This document shows, one piece after another, positions 9,701 through 14,732 of a stretch of DNA of 15,328 bases. The stretch is taken from contig LGRX02015697.1 in assembly GCA_001247695.2 (NCBI GenBank), positions 1 to 15,328 of the forward strand, written 5' to 3'. The DNA is from Cymbomonas tetramitiformis (lineage: Eukaryota > Chlorophyta > Pyramimonadophyceae > Pyramimonadales > Pyramimonadaceae). A program made the translations under genes and the position numbers. The notes below the pieces were generated by a model. It saw only the letters and a program-made list of their open reading frames with translations. It was not told the origin of the DNA and ran no database searches. How positions within the stretch are numbered: position 1 is the stretch's first letter; each line of letters starts with the position of its first letter.

Positions 9701-10745
9701 CCACGATTCCAGCACCCGTCTCCGTAGCTGCCGCTGAAGTAGCTATAACGTTGTCGAAGTGGTCACACACCGCGTCACTCAGCTCCTGGAACGACGGTAT
9801 CTTGTTCTTGGAGTACATAGAACGTACCACAACATACGCCGGGTTCAAGAACTTCAGCACCATAGCCACAAAGACCGCCTCCAGGCTGGCAACATGAAAA
9901 TTCTCACCGGTAGGCAGGAATTCGCTCGTGCACGCATATTCCTTCACCCTGTCGAGAAGTTGCCGCGCACTCAGAAAGAACGGCAGTGGGTTAGCAAGCG
10001 ATGCAAACTTCTTCGTGTCATCAAGCAGAGCCTGGACCTGCCTCACAAAGTACGCAGGGCCCGTGCTCCGACGCATTTTAACTAACTGCCGCCAGGCCAA
10101 TATACCATTCGCCTCCTCACTGTACGTCTGCACCACCGCATTCGCCGTCTTGGAAGTCACGGCCGACAGAAAGTCGTGAAACAACTGATTCGCTGCCACA
10201 GAGAAGTGCCCGTCGTTCTTGATGTCCTCCAAGTCGCGCGCGTCAGATAAGAGCAGCGCCAGCGCCCGGTGACGCAAACATGGCACAATTTTACCGCGGA
10301 ATTCCAGCCACTTGCTGTCATTTTCTGCGTCCTGACCAGAATAAAGTTGATCAGACTTGAAACTCTTCAACATTTCCGCCAGAGGAGGCAAAGGTACGCT
10401 CGCAGTACCACCCGCAGCGCGAGAGTGCATACCAGAACTAGACATACCAGATTTCGCGGCCTCAGGAGACGCAACAGCTTCTCCCGTCCCCACATTTTGA
10501 TTCGCAGCGAACTGGGTCTGTGCCAGGACCTGAACCATCTTCATAAGCTCATTTATACGCGCGTCTTGCTGCGCAGAGAGCTGTTGTTGTCGCTCATCGA
10601 TAAGAGCTGTCAACGCCGCAGAGTCCTCCCCAACTGAAGTTCCACCTTCCGACATCGCTTCCGAGATATCGCCGTAAGTAGATTCCACACCCAGTCCTGG
10701 TGGGGTCCGCCCCGCAAGCTTGGCTTTGTCTTGTCTCATACTCAT
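3783..10745 (-). CDS. Copia gag-pol polyprotein with inserted methyltransferase-like domain
   Basis: One 2320-residue frame from ATG 10745 to TGA 3783-3785, against roughly 1300-1500 for typical copia. Gag: zinc knuckle Cys368-Cys371-His376-Cys381 (CX2CX4HX4C). Residues about 400-1000 are an unrecognised region, strongly acidic from about 700. Protease: DSGASKHI, catalytic Asp1011. Methyltransferase-like module: about 1149-1270. Integrase: zinc ligands His1311, His1316, Cys1351, Cys1354, then Asp1382, Asp1450 and Glu1486 with exactly 35 residues between the last two (DD35E). RT: VYHMDVETAFLN (Asp1906) and YVDD (1991-1994). RNase H: Asp2165 (TDADYAG), Glu2206 (STTEAE), Asp2241 (CDNQGAI), Asp2290 (TSDIFTKPL). 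All catalytic residues are present, so the protein looks functional. Gag and pol lie in one frame with no visible frameshift, so their ratio must be set another way. After the TGA the frame stays open about 50 more codons into the LTR. Confidence 0.96.
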   Translation of the reverse strand: MSMRQDKAKLAGRTPPGLGVESTYGDISEAMSEGGTSVGEDSAALTALIDERQQQLSAQQDARINELMKMVQVLAQTQFAANQNVGTGEAVASPEAAKSGMSSSGMHSRAAGGTASVPLPPLAEMLKSFKSDQLYSGQDAENDSKWLEFRGKIVPCLRHRALALLLSDARDLEDIKNDGHFSVAANQLFHDFLSAVTSKTANAVVQTYSEEANGILAWRQLVKMRRSTGPAYFVRQVQALLDDTKKFASLANPLPFFLSARQLLDRVKEYACTSEFLPTGENFHVASLEAVFVAMVLKFLNPAYVVVRSMYSKNKIPSFQELSDAVCDHFDNVIATSAAATETGAGIVEDRRKQEEQKRTVMLKKVPCPICHMTGHSSKECFVTNEVKREEFLKKNPKRRDAIMKRVQDYQKHGKLPNRAAAVTEAQQDPGVDASGEALYAICELDSVVTCFSEDMPQFISGYIGEDYAGVSLYNYYAVLGGLTSSENSFPVGKEGQSVSGVCRWRSDASVRGHSALKKHGKRSHPYVPNKHRFLLNKHKYFPVAPVYDSFVYIDTLCTALPGRKLEPTQALWEAGREQHLGTGYQISPRQPWYTTDVQGVHSMFMGGSVEVSDRALKVLEDHHFPAVGRVVCQVEMECAKHLVAEQHGLLQRLIEKEPVMVRGSFEKLQSWVTLLSMVTRDTVQAVEDFWTLLGYGYEDDWGFDSSSGGSDGSDHSGYDSEGSSHRGDDSSDPEDHTSGTTPDAYVVHGVEQVSFQHAFSSHPLPEYVHALGGSDVSFMTPARVAARHHAWACHTLSRLGRVPGFSGSSDSDEEDYASDTVPALGDASDSDEEDGEHSWQPFEGGGIPSDDWASGLFYPHCGGDSGNSISALDAASDTSSDYDGYASEDMPDLVDASDSDEEDEVCMLQPLEGVGGVPSDDWASGLFCPFHKSRLCAKGADPGTGADWYDDAPDLEDGSGSDDDESGDLPGGHPICTPLALCVASAHSRTDTFTGDLPLAAGGGQVAMLDSGASKHIFNSRASFGSDFDATSQSTFSVVQAGTVSSEGSGTVTFAKLDVHTGRAVGLQFTGAHCIPGQPFNLVSVVALEDAGFSVDFGARRISSEGITFSFSRVGNQYIIYEDRVAGALDAYVACAAYHDDSDRDKSDWKFEGAAKHIEEHGPFSLELFASDDNHILGSYCTAGRSCFDRDWAGEACYGNPPYQHDIILKCLQKALRDFDRAPQSTRFLLVLPKWETASWWQLTSQFAIVHEYPAGETIFSAPLDACYNVEHLEMCGEDRVWVRETKWPVVVLYKDGHTAMKIDAKMLAHLRLGHVGDITMQDMLGEGVPMGITAAQYAKSLVLRCSERCVSCRLTKAIRPSMKPTGRERAAEIGLLVWSDTCGPFRHSAGGYRWFVLFLDDCTSWLCVYFLKRKSDYLGALEEFLVEVKKHRSRMGLEEKYHMALHTDGDSTMIAGQTQQYCKERGIEQRHGSPYLHENQSRVERSHRTVQAMARAMLVTSGFGVEVWPLSVRHTVYTLNRTFQRPLHKQSPYFILYGKHYDLSLLRVFGCLAYAFVDPDSREHKLSDRAKQLRYVGHSEVSSAYLLYDPESGKIVKSGMVRFHEAVDKLGKVVTTWDPSAVAPLSTNFMVTVLDAEYHEALPSGLGDDVLGIGAYLPDESDEILAVLKVQAGDMVCWVSLRDYLDGQPKHMGAVRSAMQHGDLNVDYPLFTEVMADAGKEELEAGIICARAVGPSSFPYCVMLLTNFTHIDLPLGKVHFPPEHTCLAAAVKACAGGSVDVLPPGVTEPKGVKQAMGAPDANEWMEAIQTELEALVTVKRALEMMDKEDVPPGVRLLDMALVLKVKLDKHRQLQKRKARVCVRGNKQEYGVDYFDTFAPCTQLSSVRLVIILALNLSLQVYHMDVETAFLNSTLEEDLYVQLPRGLEYQGRTCAKLLKAVYGLKQAGKEWFETSDAFIMAYDKRMRRSDVEPCLYFIRDSDITVIILAYVDDYIVATDSSTWYDSFVAAFNSQYACKDLGVLDLVMGIGVRWGPGVAYLSQTGYISQMIDTYGLKDAKPASLPMSPGCSLTPSDGKDAAIPFRGLLGQLQWIARCSRPDIMAAVSALSRFCASYGPEHFVALKQVVRYLKGTMGYELVLRATSSVPRGLGLACGALPMCIYTDADYAGCKTTRKSTSGIAVYLCGSLLIFSSIMQRCVSLSTTEAEIIAMSEGAREIKYIMNVLNDLVDIRNPVPMYCDNQGAIHLASDYVNNNRSKHIEVRNMYIRELVKSDTAEALYVCSADNTSDIFTKPLPLPLFLKHRESLGIMKLQDTTSED
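6936..7301 (-). other. Methyltransferase-like module inside the copia polyprotein
   Basis: Residues about 1149-1270, between protease and the integrase zinc domain, are not part of a standard copia polyprotein. Landmarks are DWKF (1149-1152), GPFSLELF (1163-1170), YGNPPY with NPPY at 1201-1204, the strand LLVLPKWE (to 1237) and AGETIFSAPLD (1256-1266). NPPY is a canonical motif IV of N6-adenine methyltransferases. The same landmarks with near-equal spacing occur in the surrounding DIRS pol (1555-1941). Homology to that domain is strong by eye. Enzymatic activity is only inferred from NPPY. Confidence 0.82.
7953..8285 (-). repeat. Acidic internal repeat of the copia polyprotein
   Basis: Residues 821-863 and 889-931 are two copies of a roughly 43-residue unit with a period of 69-70 residues. 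Both contain DASDSDEED followed by QP(F/L)EG and PSDDWASGLF. A partial SDSDEED copy precedes them (811-816) and a weaker one follows (about 953-970). The nucleotide repeat is clear too, for example CCAGATGCCCAATCATCAGA near 7970 and 8180. The tract is rich in Asp, Glu and Ser and probably disordered. Confidence 0.85.
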
Positions 10746-10811
10746 TTCCGAAAAACGCGCAGCGAAAAAATTGCGTGATACAACCGTAGGTTAACACTTA
10801 CTGTGTAGTAA

Positions 10812-10825
10812 GTGGGCCCAAAACC
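10812..10825 (-). other. Copia primer-binding site, initiator-Met tRNA anticodon-arm type
   Basis: Directly inside the 5' LTR the minus strand reads GGTTTTGGGCCCAC. The plus strand, GTGGGCCCAAAACC, matches the anticodon arm of eukaryotic (plant-type) initiator Met tRNA, GTGGGCCCATAACC, at 13 of 14 positions. Drosophila copia and yeast Ty5 are known to prime from an internal fragment of this tRNA rather than its 3' end. The tRNA sequence is from general knowledge, not from this window. Confidence 0.72.
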
Positions 10826-11237
10826 TGTAGAAATTCGAGAGTTTCGATTACACAAAAGCAAGCGTAAACTTTCATTATCAAAAGATATATCAGTTCGTAG
10901 CTCGAAACGACACGAACATTTGCGCGCCATCATTACTGATTGGGCGATTAGGCGATCTTATGTGAAAGTTCACGAAACAGACTCCTACGTGTCACTGTCG
11001 TGTTCATACCGACCGCAGTGACACTCCTGACTACTACAGATGGTCATTACGCACTTCCCGATGGTCATCAGTGATCTGACGGCCACGATTAGTTCAGCAG
11101 ATCTACAGATCTAGATCTAAGGGTTCCACAGTGTTTCTTTAGGGTTTCTTCAGGGTTTGAGCATCCTGACTACTGTACAAGGTCTAGATAGTCATGCTTT
11201 ACACCAAACTGATCAGCAGCACTTGCAGATTCCAATA
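10826..11237 (-). repeat. Copia 5' LTR (412 bp)
   Basis: This is the promoter-bearing LTR for minus-strand transcription of the element, near-identical to 3235-3648. It has insertion-site edges set by CCGAC on the outside and the primer-binding site on the inside. A TATA-like GATATATC lies at 10884-10891, about 60 bp before the LTR end. Confidence 0.95.
10884..10891 (-). promoter_or_regulatory. Candidate TATA element of the copia LTR
   Basis: GATATATC lies in the downstream third of the LTR. A transcript starting about 25-30 bp further on would leave a short leader of about 30 nt before the primer-binding site. This placement is plausible, but the motif is short and AT-rich sequence is common in this LTR. 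Confidence 0.3.
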
Positions 11238-11242
11238 CCGAC
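11238..11242. repeat. 5-bp target site duplication, right copy (CCGAC)
   Basis: It matches 3230-3234. Joining the flanks with a single CCGAC keeps the DIRS RT codons in frame across the site (...LPRGVS, then ALGMVERL...), which confirms both element edges. Confidence 0.93.
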
Positions 11243-11844
11243 ACGCCCCGCGGTAGCCAATCGCGGGCGTCGAAGATCCTCCCCGCGGCCATCTCCTTCG
11301 CGAGCTCCGCGGTCATGACCTCCGCGTGCTCGTCTCCCACGTAATTCTCCACGACGTACGGCTCGTCCGGCTCCTCGCCTGCAAAGGGGAAACCGACGCC
11401 ACATGCCGCACCTCGCACCAGGAAGGCCACGTCTGGCCAATCCTTCAGCGCCTCGGCGAGAAGGTGCGCTCTCTCCGACATCAGCGGTACCTGCGCTCCC
11501 ACATCGCGCACCTCCTGCTGGAAGCGAGCGCGCTCCTCCTCCGTCGTGCCCGTACCGGAAAGGCCCCGCGCCATGGCGCCCCTCACGATCGCTGCACGCA
11601 ATGTCGGCCACCTCGCCGACCTCGACTCCGCCACCGCCGGGTAGTGCTCACCGCACCCGGTACCCGCCGGAGGCACCGCCGGCGCCGACGCCGCAGCCGG
11701 CGCCGCCGGTAACGGTGCCCCCGCTGCATCCCACACCGGCGCTACCAGCAGCCTCCGGAGCCGTGCCCACCACGGCTCCGCGTCCTCCACCTGCATCCCA
11801 CGCGCCTCACCTGCAGGTTCGGGCTCCTGATCGCCGCTCGCCAT
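11243..11844 (-). pseudogene. DIRS pol, 5' piece: N-terminal region before RT
   Basis: This is the start of the DIRS polyprotein, cut off by the copia insertion. The apparent continuation to a stop at 11170 lies in the copia LTR. Residues 1-75 from ATG 11844 are Ala/Pro-rich and of unknown function. The part from about 140 on (PYVVENYVGDEHAEVMTAEL, then GRIFDARDWLPRGV) leads into the RT. The reading frame is the same as that of gag, and it stays open upstream through 11973 to the gag TGA, so translation could start at ATG 11844 or come from readthrough. The first methionine is chosen only because it is the first ATG after that stop. Confidence 0.75.
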
Positions 11845-11973
11845 CGCTGCGCCCTCCTCGCGCTCCTCCTCCGGCTCAACGACGATCTCCCCATCTGGCG
11901 CCCCCCGCGCCCCTCCGCCACCTTCCGGCTCCCCCGGGGGCGTGGCCTCCCCCGGGCTCCACCGCCCGTCCCC

Positions 11974-11976
11974 TCA
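11974..11976 (-). other. TGA separating gag and pol in one frame
   Basis: Gag ends CGG TGA GGG. The same frame then runs without a stop through 129 nt (protein-like: Pro/Gly/Glu-rich, then DGEIVVEPEEE) into the pol ATG at 11844. Either this is a CGA-to-TGA decay mutation in a once continuous gag-pol, or a readthrough or restart device. Confidence 0.8.
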
Positions 11977-13883
11977 CCGGGCGCCCGCCGGCGCCGTGCA
12001 CTCGTGGCCCTCGTAGTGCACGTGGTTCTCGCTCCCGCACTTGACGCACTGGTGATTGAACCTGCAGGGCTTCCTCCCGCATCCCGCCTGTGAGTTGTGA
12101 TCGAAACACGCCTTCGTCGATTGCTTGTCCTCACCTCGCCGCTTGCCGGGCTTGTCTGGCCTCGCCCCGCTCGCCTCCGGCTGCTCCGCGTCCGACACCC
12201 GCGGCTTCTTCGAGTAACGGCTGCTGCTGGCGCCTCCCGTGCTCCAGTTGCTGCTGCCGCCCCCGCCGCCGCCTCCCTGGCCCTTCTCCTTGATGCCCTT
12301 GTCGCGCTTGTACATCTCCCAGTGGGCGGTGTACGACACGAGCTCGAAGGTCGTGGAGGCCTCCTTCTCCATCCGTACGCAGAGGTGGTCGTAGAACTTG
12401 CGGAGGTGGTCCCATGCGTAGTCCAACGACATCAGGCGCATCCACTTCCGGAACTGCAGGAGTAGGTCCCGTGCGTCCTCGGGGGCCTTGCACGCCAGCA
12501 CCGTGAAGTTCTCATCCCACTCGTCGAAGCTCCGGCAGTGCTTCGCCTTGGCCTCCAGCACCAGGCCCTTCTTGGCGTCCAATCGCCACTCCGCTGCCCC
12601 TTCCTCGTAGTCGCCCCCGGGACGGGACACCCGGATGTCCATCCCCTTCAGCGCGCCACCTGCGGGGAGGAAGGGTCTGGCAGGCACGGCAATCTCACCT
12701 GGCGGGCGTGTGATGTCCTTCACCGCCAGGCTGCCATCCAGTGCTCGTCGCAGCTCCTCGTCAGTCGCCGTGCGGAGGGAGCCGAACCGCGCCTTCGCTG
12801 CTGCCCGCTTGCGCTCCTCACTCTCGCTGTCCTCGCCATCCGACTCGACGTGCTGCTTCACCGCCCTCCGCTTCTTGCTCTTCGCAGCTGCTGCCGCCCA
12901 CTCCCCGTCGAAGGCCGGCTGCGCGATCCCTGGCACACTCGCCAACGCCTGCTGCATGTCCGCCAGCTCCCAAGCGCGAGGTCGATGTACGCGTAAAGAT
13001 GCTTCGTGCGTACCTTCGCGCGCTCCGGGAGCTCCTCCAGCCCGCACTGCTCCTGCTTGCACGCGGGGAACTTGCTGTCCACCAGCTCGAACTCCCACGG
13101 CTCCACCCGCCTCGCTGGGTGCCGCCCGAAGCTGTGCTTCACCCGCGCAAGATCGGCTGCCTGACGCGCTGCAGCCACCCTGATCTCGGTGATCACGCGC
13201 TCGCACTCCGCCCATGACCACCCCTTGCGCTTCCCCGTCGACGCCCGCGCCACCTCTCGCAAGGACGCGGGCGGATCCGGCTTCCGGCTGCCGCCCTGAC
13301 CGCTCACACCGTGCCCCGCCAACGCCGCCGCGACCGCTGCGTCCACCATGCGTTGCACTTCACTCTCCGTGCGCAGCACCCCCCTGGGCGAGGGTCCCGA
13401 AGACCCGGGGCTGCCACTCCCGTGCGGAGATGCCTGCGATCCGGGCCGCACCTCCTCCTGCATGTCACCCGCGGCTGTAGCCCACGCCAGGACCCTGCGC
13501 CTGTCCTTCGCTGCCGCCCCACGCAGGGACTCCCACCTGGCTCCTGGCTCCCCCAATGGCCACTCACCTCGCACCACTCGCCGATCCGTACCCAAGAGCC
13601 CCACCTCCACCAGATCGTCGGTGGGACCCTCCAAGTCCCTCGGCATGTCCTCCACGATCGCGTCCTCCAGCCGCTGGAACTCGATCAACATGTCCTTGCG
13701 ATCCTCCAACACCTCGACCTTCGTGGTTGCCCTGGACGGTTGTGCCAGCTCCATCAGCTTCGCCACCGCCGCGATCCTGGTTCGGGTGCACCAGACCGCT
13801 GCCCGCCGGTACTGATCCAGCGTGCGGGTCACCTCCGGCGATGACATCCTCCGACTCCCCCCTGCTCCTCGCTGGCCCGTCAT
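11974..13883 (-). pseudogene. DIRS-like gag, frame-broken
   Basis: This is the nucleocapsid or capsid-like protein of the DIRS element. The first part runs from ATG 13883 (MTGQRGAGG) to about 12978, and the second continues in another frame to TGA 11974-11976. The break falls around 12976-12980, where ...LYAYIDL switches to RAWELADMQQAL. One missing base would explain it, and a programmed -1 shift is less likely. The second part has a basic KSKKRR, an acidic ESDGEDSESEE tract, a helical FRKWMRLMSLDYAWDHLRKFYD stretch of capsid-like character, a Gly-run, and at 11998-12108 a CX8CX4CX3H motif followed by a C-x2-C-x4-H knuckle-like motif with a displaced last Cys. The zinc motifs suggest nucleic-acid binding. 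Frames upstream of about 12980 in the second frame, and downstream in the first, are shadows. Confidence 0.75.
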
Positions 13884-14372
13884 GTTTCCTGATCTCTTCC
13901 CGCAGCCCAAAACTTGCTTCTCTCCCGACAGGGAACCAGACGCTGTCGGAGTCTGCCTCCCACACTTGCTCCGCGCAATTCGCGCAGAGGTTGGTCTTCA
14001 CGAACGCGCGCCCGTCCCTACGGCGCAGCGGGTTCAAGATCGGCTCCCAAGTTTGCCACTGGGCGTGAGAGAACACGTCACCCTCCCAGCACACGAAGCA
14101 CGGAAAAGACGAATTAGCCTCCGGCACCTCCAGCTCGATCACCGGTACCCGTGCGTACGGAAAACGTACCCTTCGTACGGATCACGCGGGTCCCAGTACG
14201 GACAGTTGAACTTGCACTTGCAGGGCACGAAAACTGGGTGCGACCAATCCCTCCTGTCAGTACGATCCTCCAAAGGCGCGCGCACCCCTGAGATGTCGGT
14301 TTGCGTTCCCGCGTCTTTCTCCGTAGGCTGTCCGTACGATCCTCTGGGCCCAGCTTTCAACTGCCCAGACAT
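13850..14372 (-). pseudogene. Small cysteine-rich ORF upstream of gag, frame-broken
   Basis: I do not recognise the family. From ATG 14372 the frame reads to a TGA at 14139-14141 and includes PCKCKFNCPYWDP. Protein-like sequence continues in the next frame from about 14142 (VIELEVPEANSSFPCFVCWEG, NLCANCAEQVW, GREASFGLREEI) to about 13890. One missing base at 14139-14142 would join the two. Paired cysteines (C-x-C-x3-C, C-x2-C, C-x2-C) suggest zinc binding. After about 13850 the frame becomes a shadow of gag, whose ATG (13883) lies inside this ORF. It may be a separate DIRS accessory protein or the N-terminus of a longer gag. Confidence 0.5.
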
Positions 14373-14732
14373 CCACGCAACTAGAGCGAAAAGATATACG
14401 ATATTCGCTGTGCGATATCTAATAATTTTGCGAATACGCTTTCGGAATCAAAAAGAGAGGAAGAACAGAGATGGAGCGTTGCTCCTGAGGCTGAGATTCC
14501 GAAAGACTGCTTGACACTACCTGAGAAAGTTGTTAACAACTAACTTCTCGTGTCAAGCCCAGACGTGTCACGTGTCACCGATCACGGCGATCGGTGACTC
14601 CCCCCGTCCCGATGCCACAAACCACAGTGTGGCATCGATCTGGCAGACGGGCCTGGCGACCCTAAACTTAGGGTTCGCGCGCATTGCTTCTACAATAACC
14701 CAAATTATTATTTTTCAAATAATAATTGTCTA
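14373..14732. other. 5' flank of the DIRS-like element, no gene
   Basis: No coding sequence is recognisable. The stretch is filled with inverted repeats (annotated next) and includes an AT-rich end. By position it should contain the DIRS promoter and 5' terminal repeat. No match to the left flank was found to prove this. Confidence 0.5.
14402..14727. repeat. Cluster of seven inverted repeats
   Basis: Arms seen directly: TATTCGC 14402-14408 with 14430-14436. CTTTCGGAATC 14439-14449 with 14495-14505. CTTGACAC 14510-14517 with 14550-14557, enclosing GAGAA/TTCTC and a central GTTGTTAACAAC palindrome. GTCACCGATC 14574-14583 with 14589-14598 (5-nt loop). GATGCCACA 14611-14619 with 14628-14636. ACCCTAA 14659-14665 with 14668-14674. 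AATTATTATTT 14703-14713 with 14717-14727 (3-nt loop). Except for the composite third one, each is perfectly paired. Such density is far above chance and implies a structured terminus, a cruciform-rich region, or remnants of small inverted-repeat elements. Confidence 0.85.

Larger units (their letters stand above)
3235..11237 (-). mobile_element. Ty1/copia LTR retrotransposon, young and apparently complete
   Basis: The element has LTRs at 3235-3648 and 10826-11237, a CCGAC target duplication, PBS at 10812-10825, purine tract at 3649-3656 and one open gag-pol frame, total 8003 bp. The domain order protease, integrase, RT, RNase H defines copia rather than gypsy. In the element's own orientation the LTR runs TATTGG...CTACA, close to the TGTTGG...CA ends usual for the superfamily. 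LTR identity is near 99.5 percent and no stop or frameshift is seen, so the insertion is recent and the element may be competent. Its base composition is visibly less GC-rich than the DIRS element it entered. Confidence 0.96.
1..14732 (-). mobile_element. DIRS-like tyrosine-recombinase retrotransposon, degenerate, interrupted by a copia element
   Basis: The minus strand reads upstream ORF, gag with zinc motifs, RT, RNase H, Dam-like methyltransferase and tyrosine recombinase, the order known for DIRS-type elements, which integrate with a tyrosine recombinase instead of a DDE integrase. Coding parts span about 420-3234 and 11238-14372, with the copia element 3235-11237 in between. I could not find matching terminal repeats, inverted or split-direct, between the left flank (1-419) and the right flank (14373-14732), so both outer boundaries are placeholders and the left end may lie outside the window. 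Several lesions (gag frame break, gag-pol TGA, RT deletion, copia insertion) make this copy non-autonomous. Confidence 0.85.

Noticed and set aside
11170..11237. C-terminal 22 residues of the frame starting at 11844
   Set aside because: They are encoded by the copia LTR, not by the DIRS gene.
11974..11976. Reassigned TGA (sense codon) in the host code
   Set aside because: The recombinase, pol and copia frames also end in TGA at positions fitting complete proteins, so a standard stop is simpler; GC-rich genomes often favour TGA.
12980..13221. N-terminal part of the open frame beginning at 13221
   Set aside because: It overlaps the better gag frame and has a Gly/Ala/Arg-rich shadow composition; real homology in that frame begins near 12978.
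85..14640. Shared 8-mer TGTGGCAT in both DIRS flanks as terminal repeat
   Set aside because: Eight bases with no extension is within chance for these lengths.
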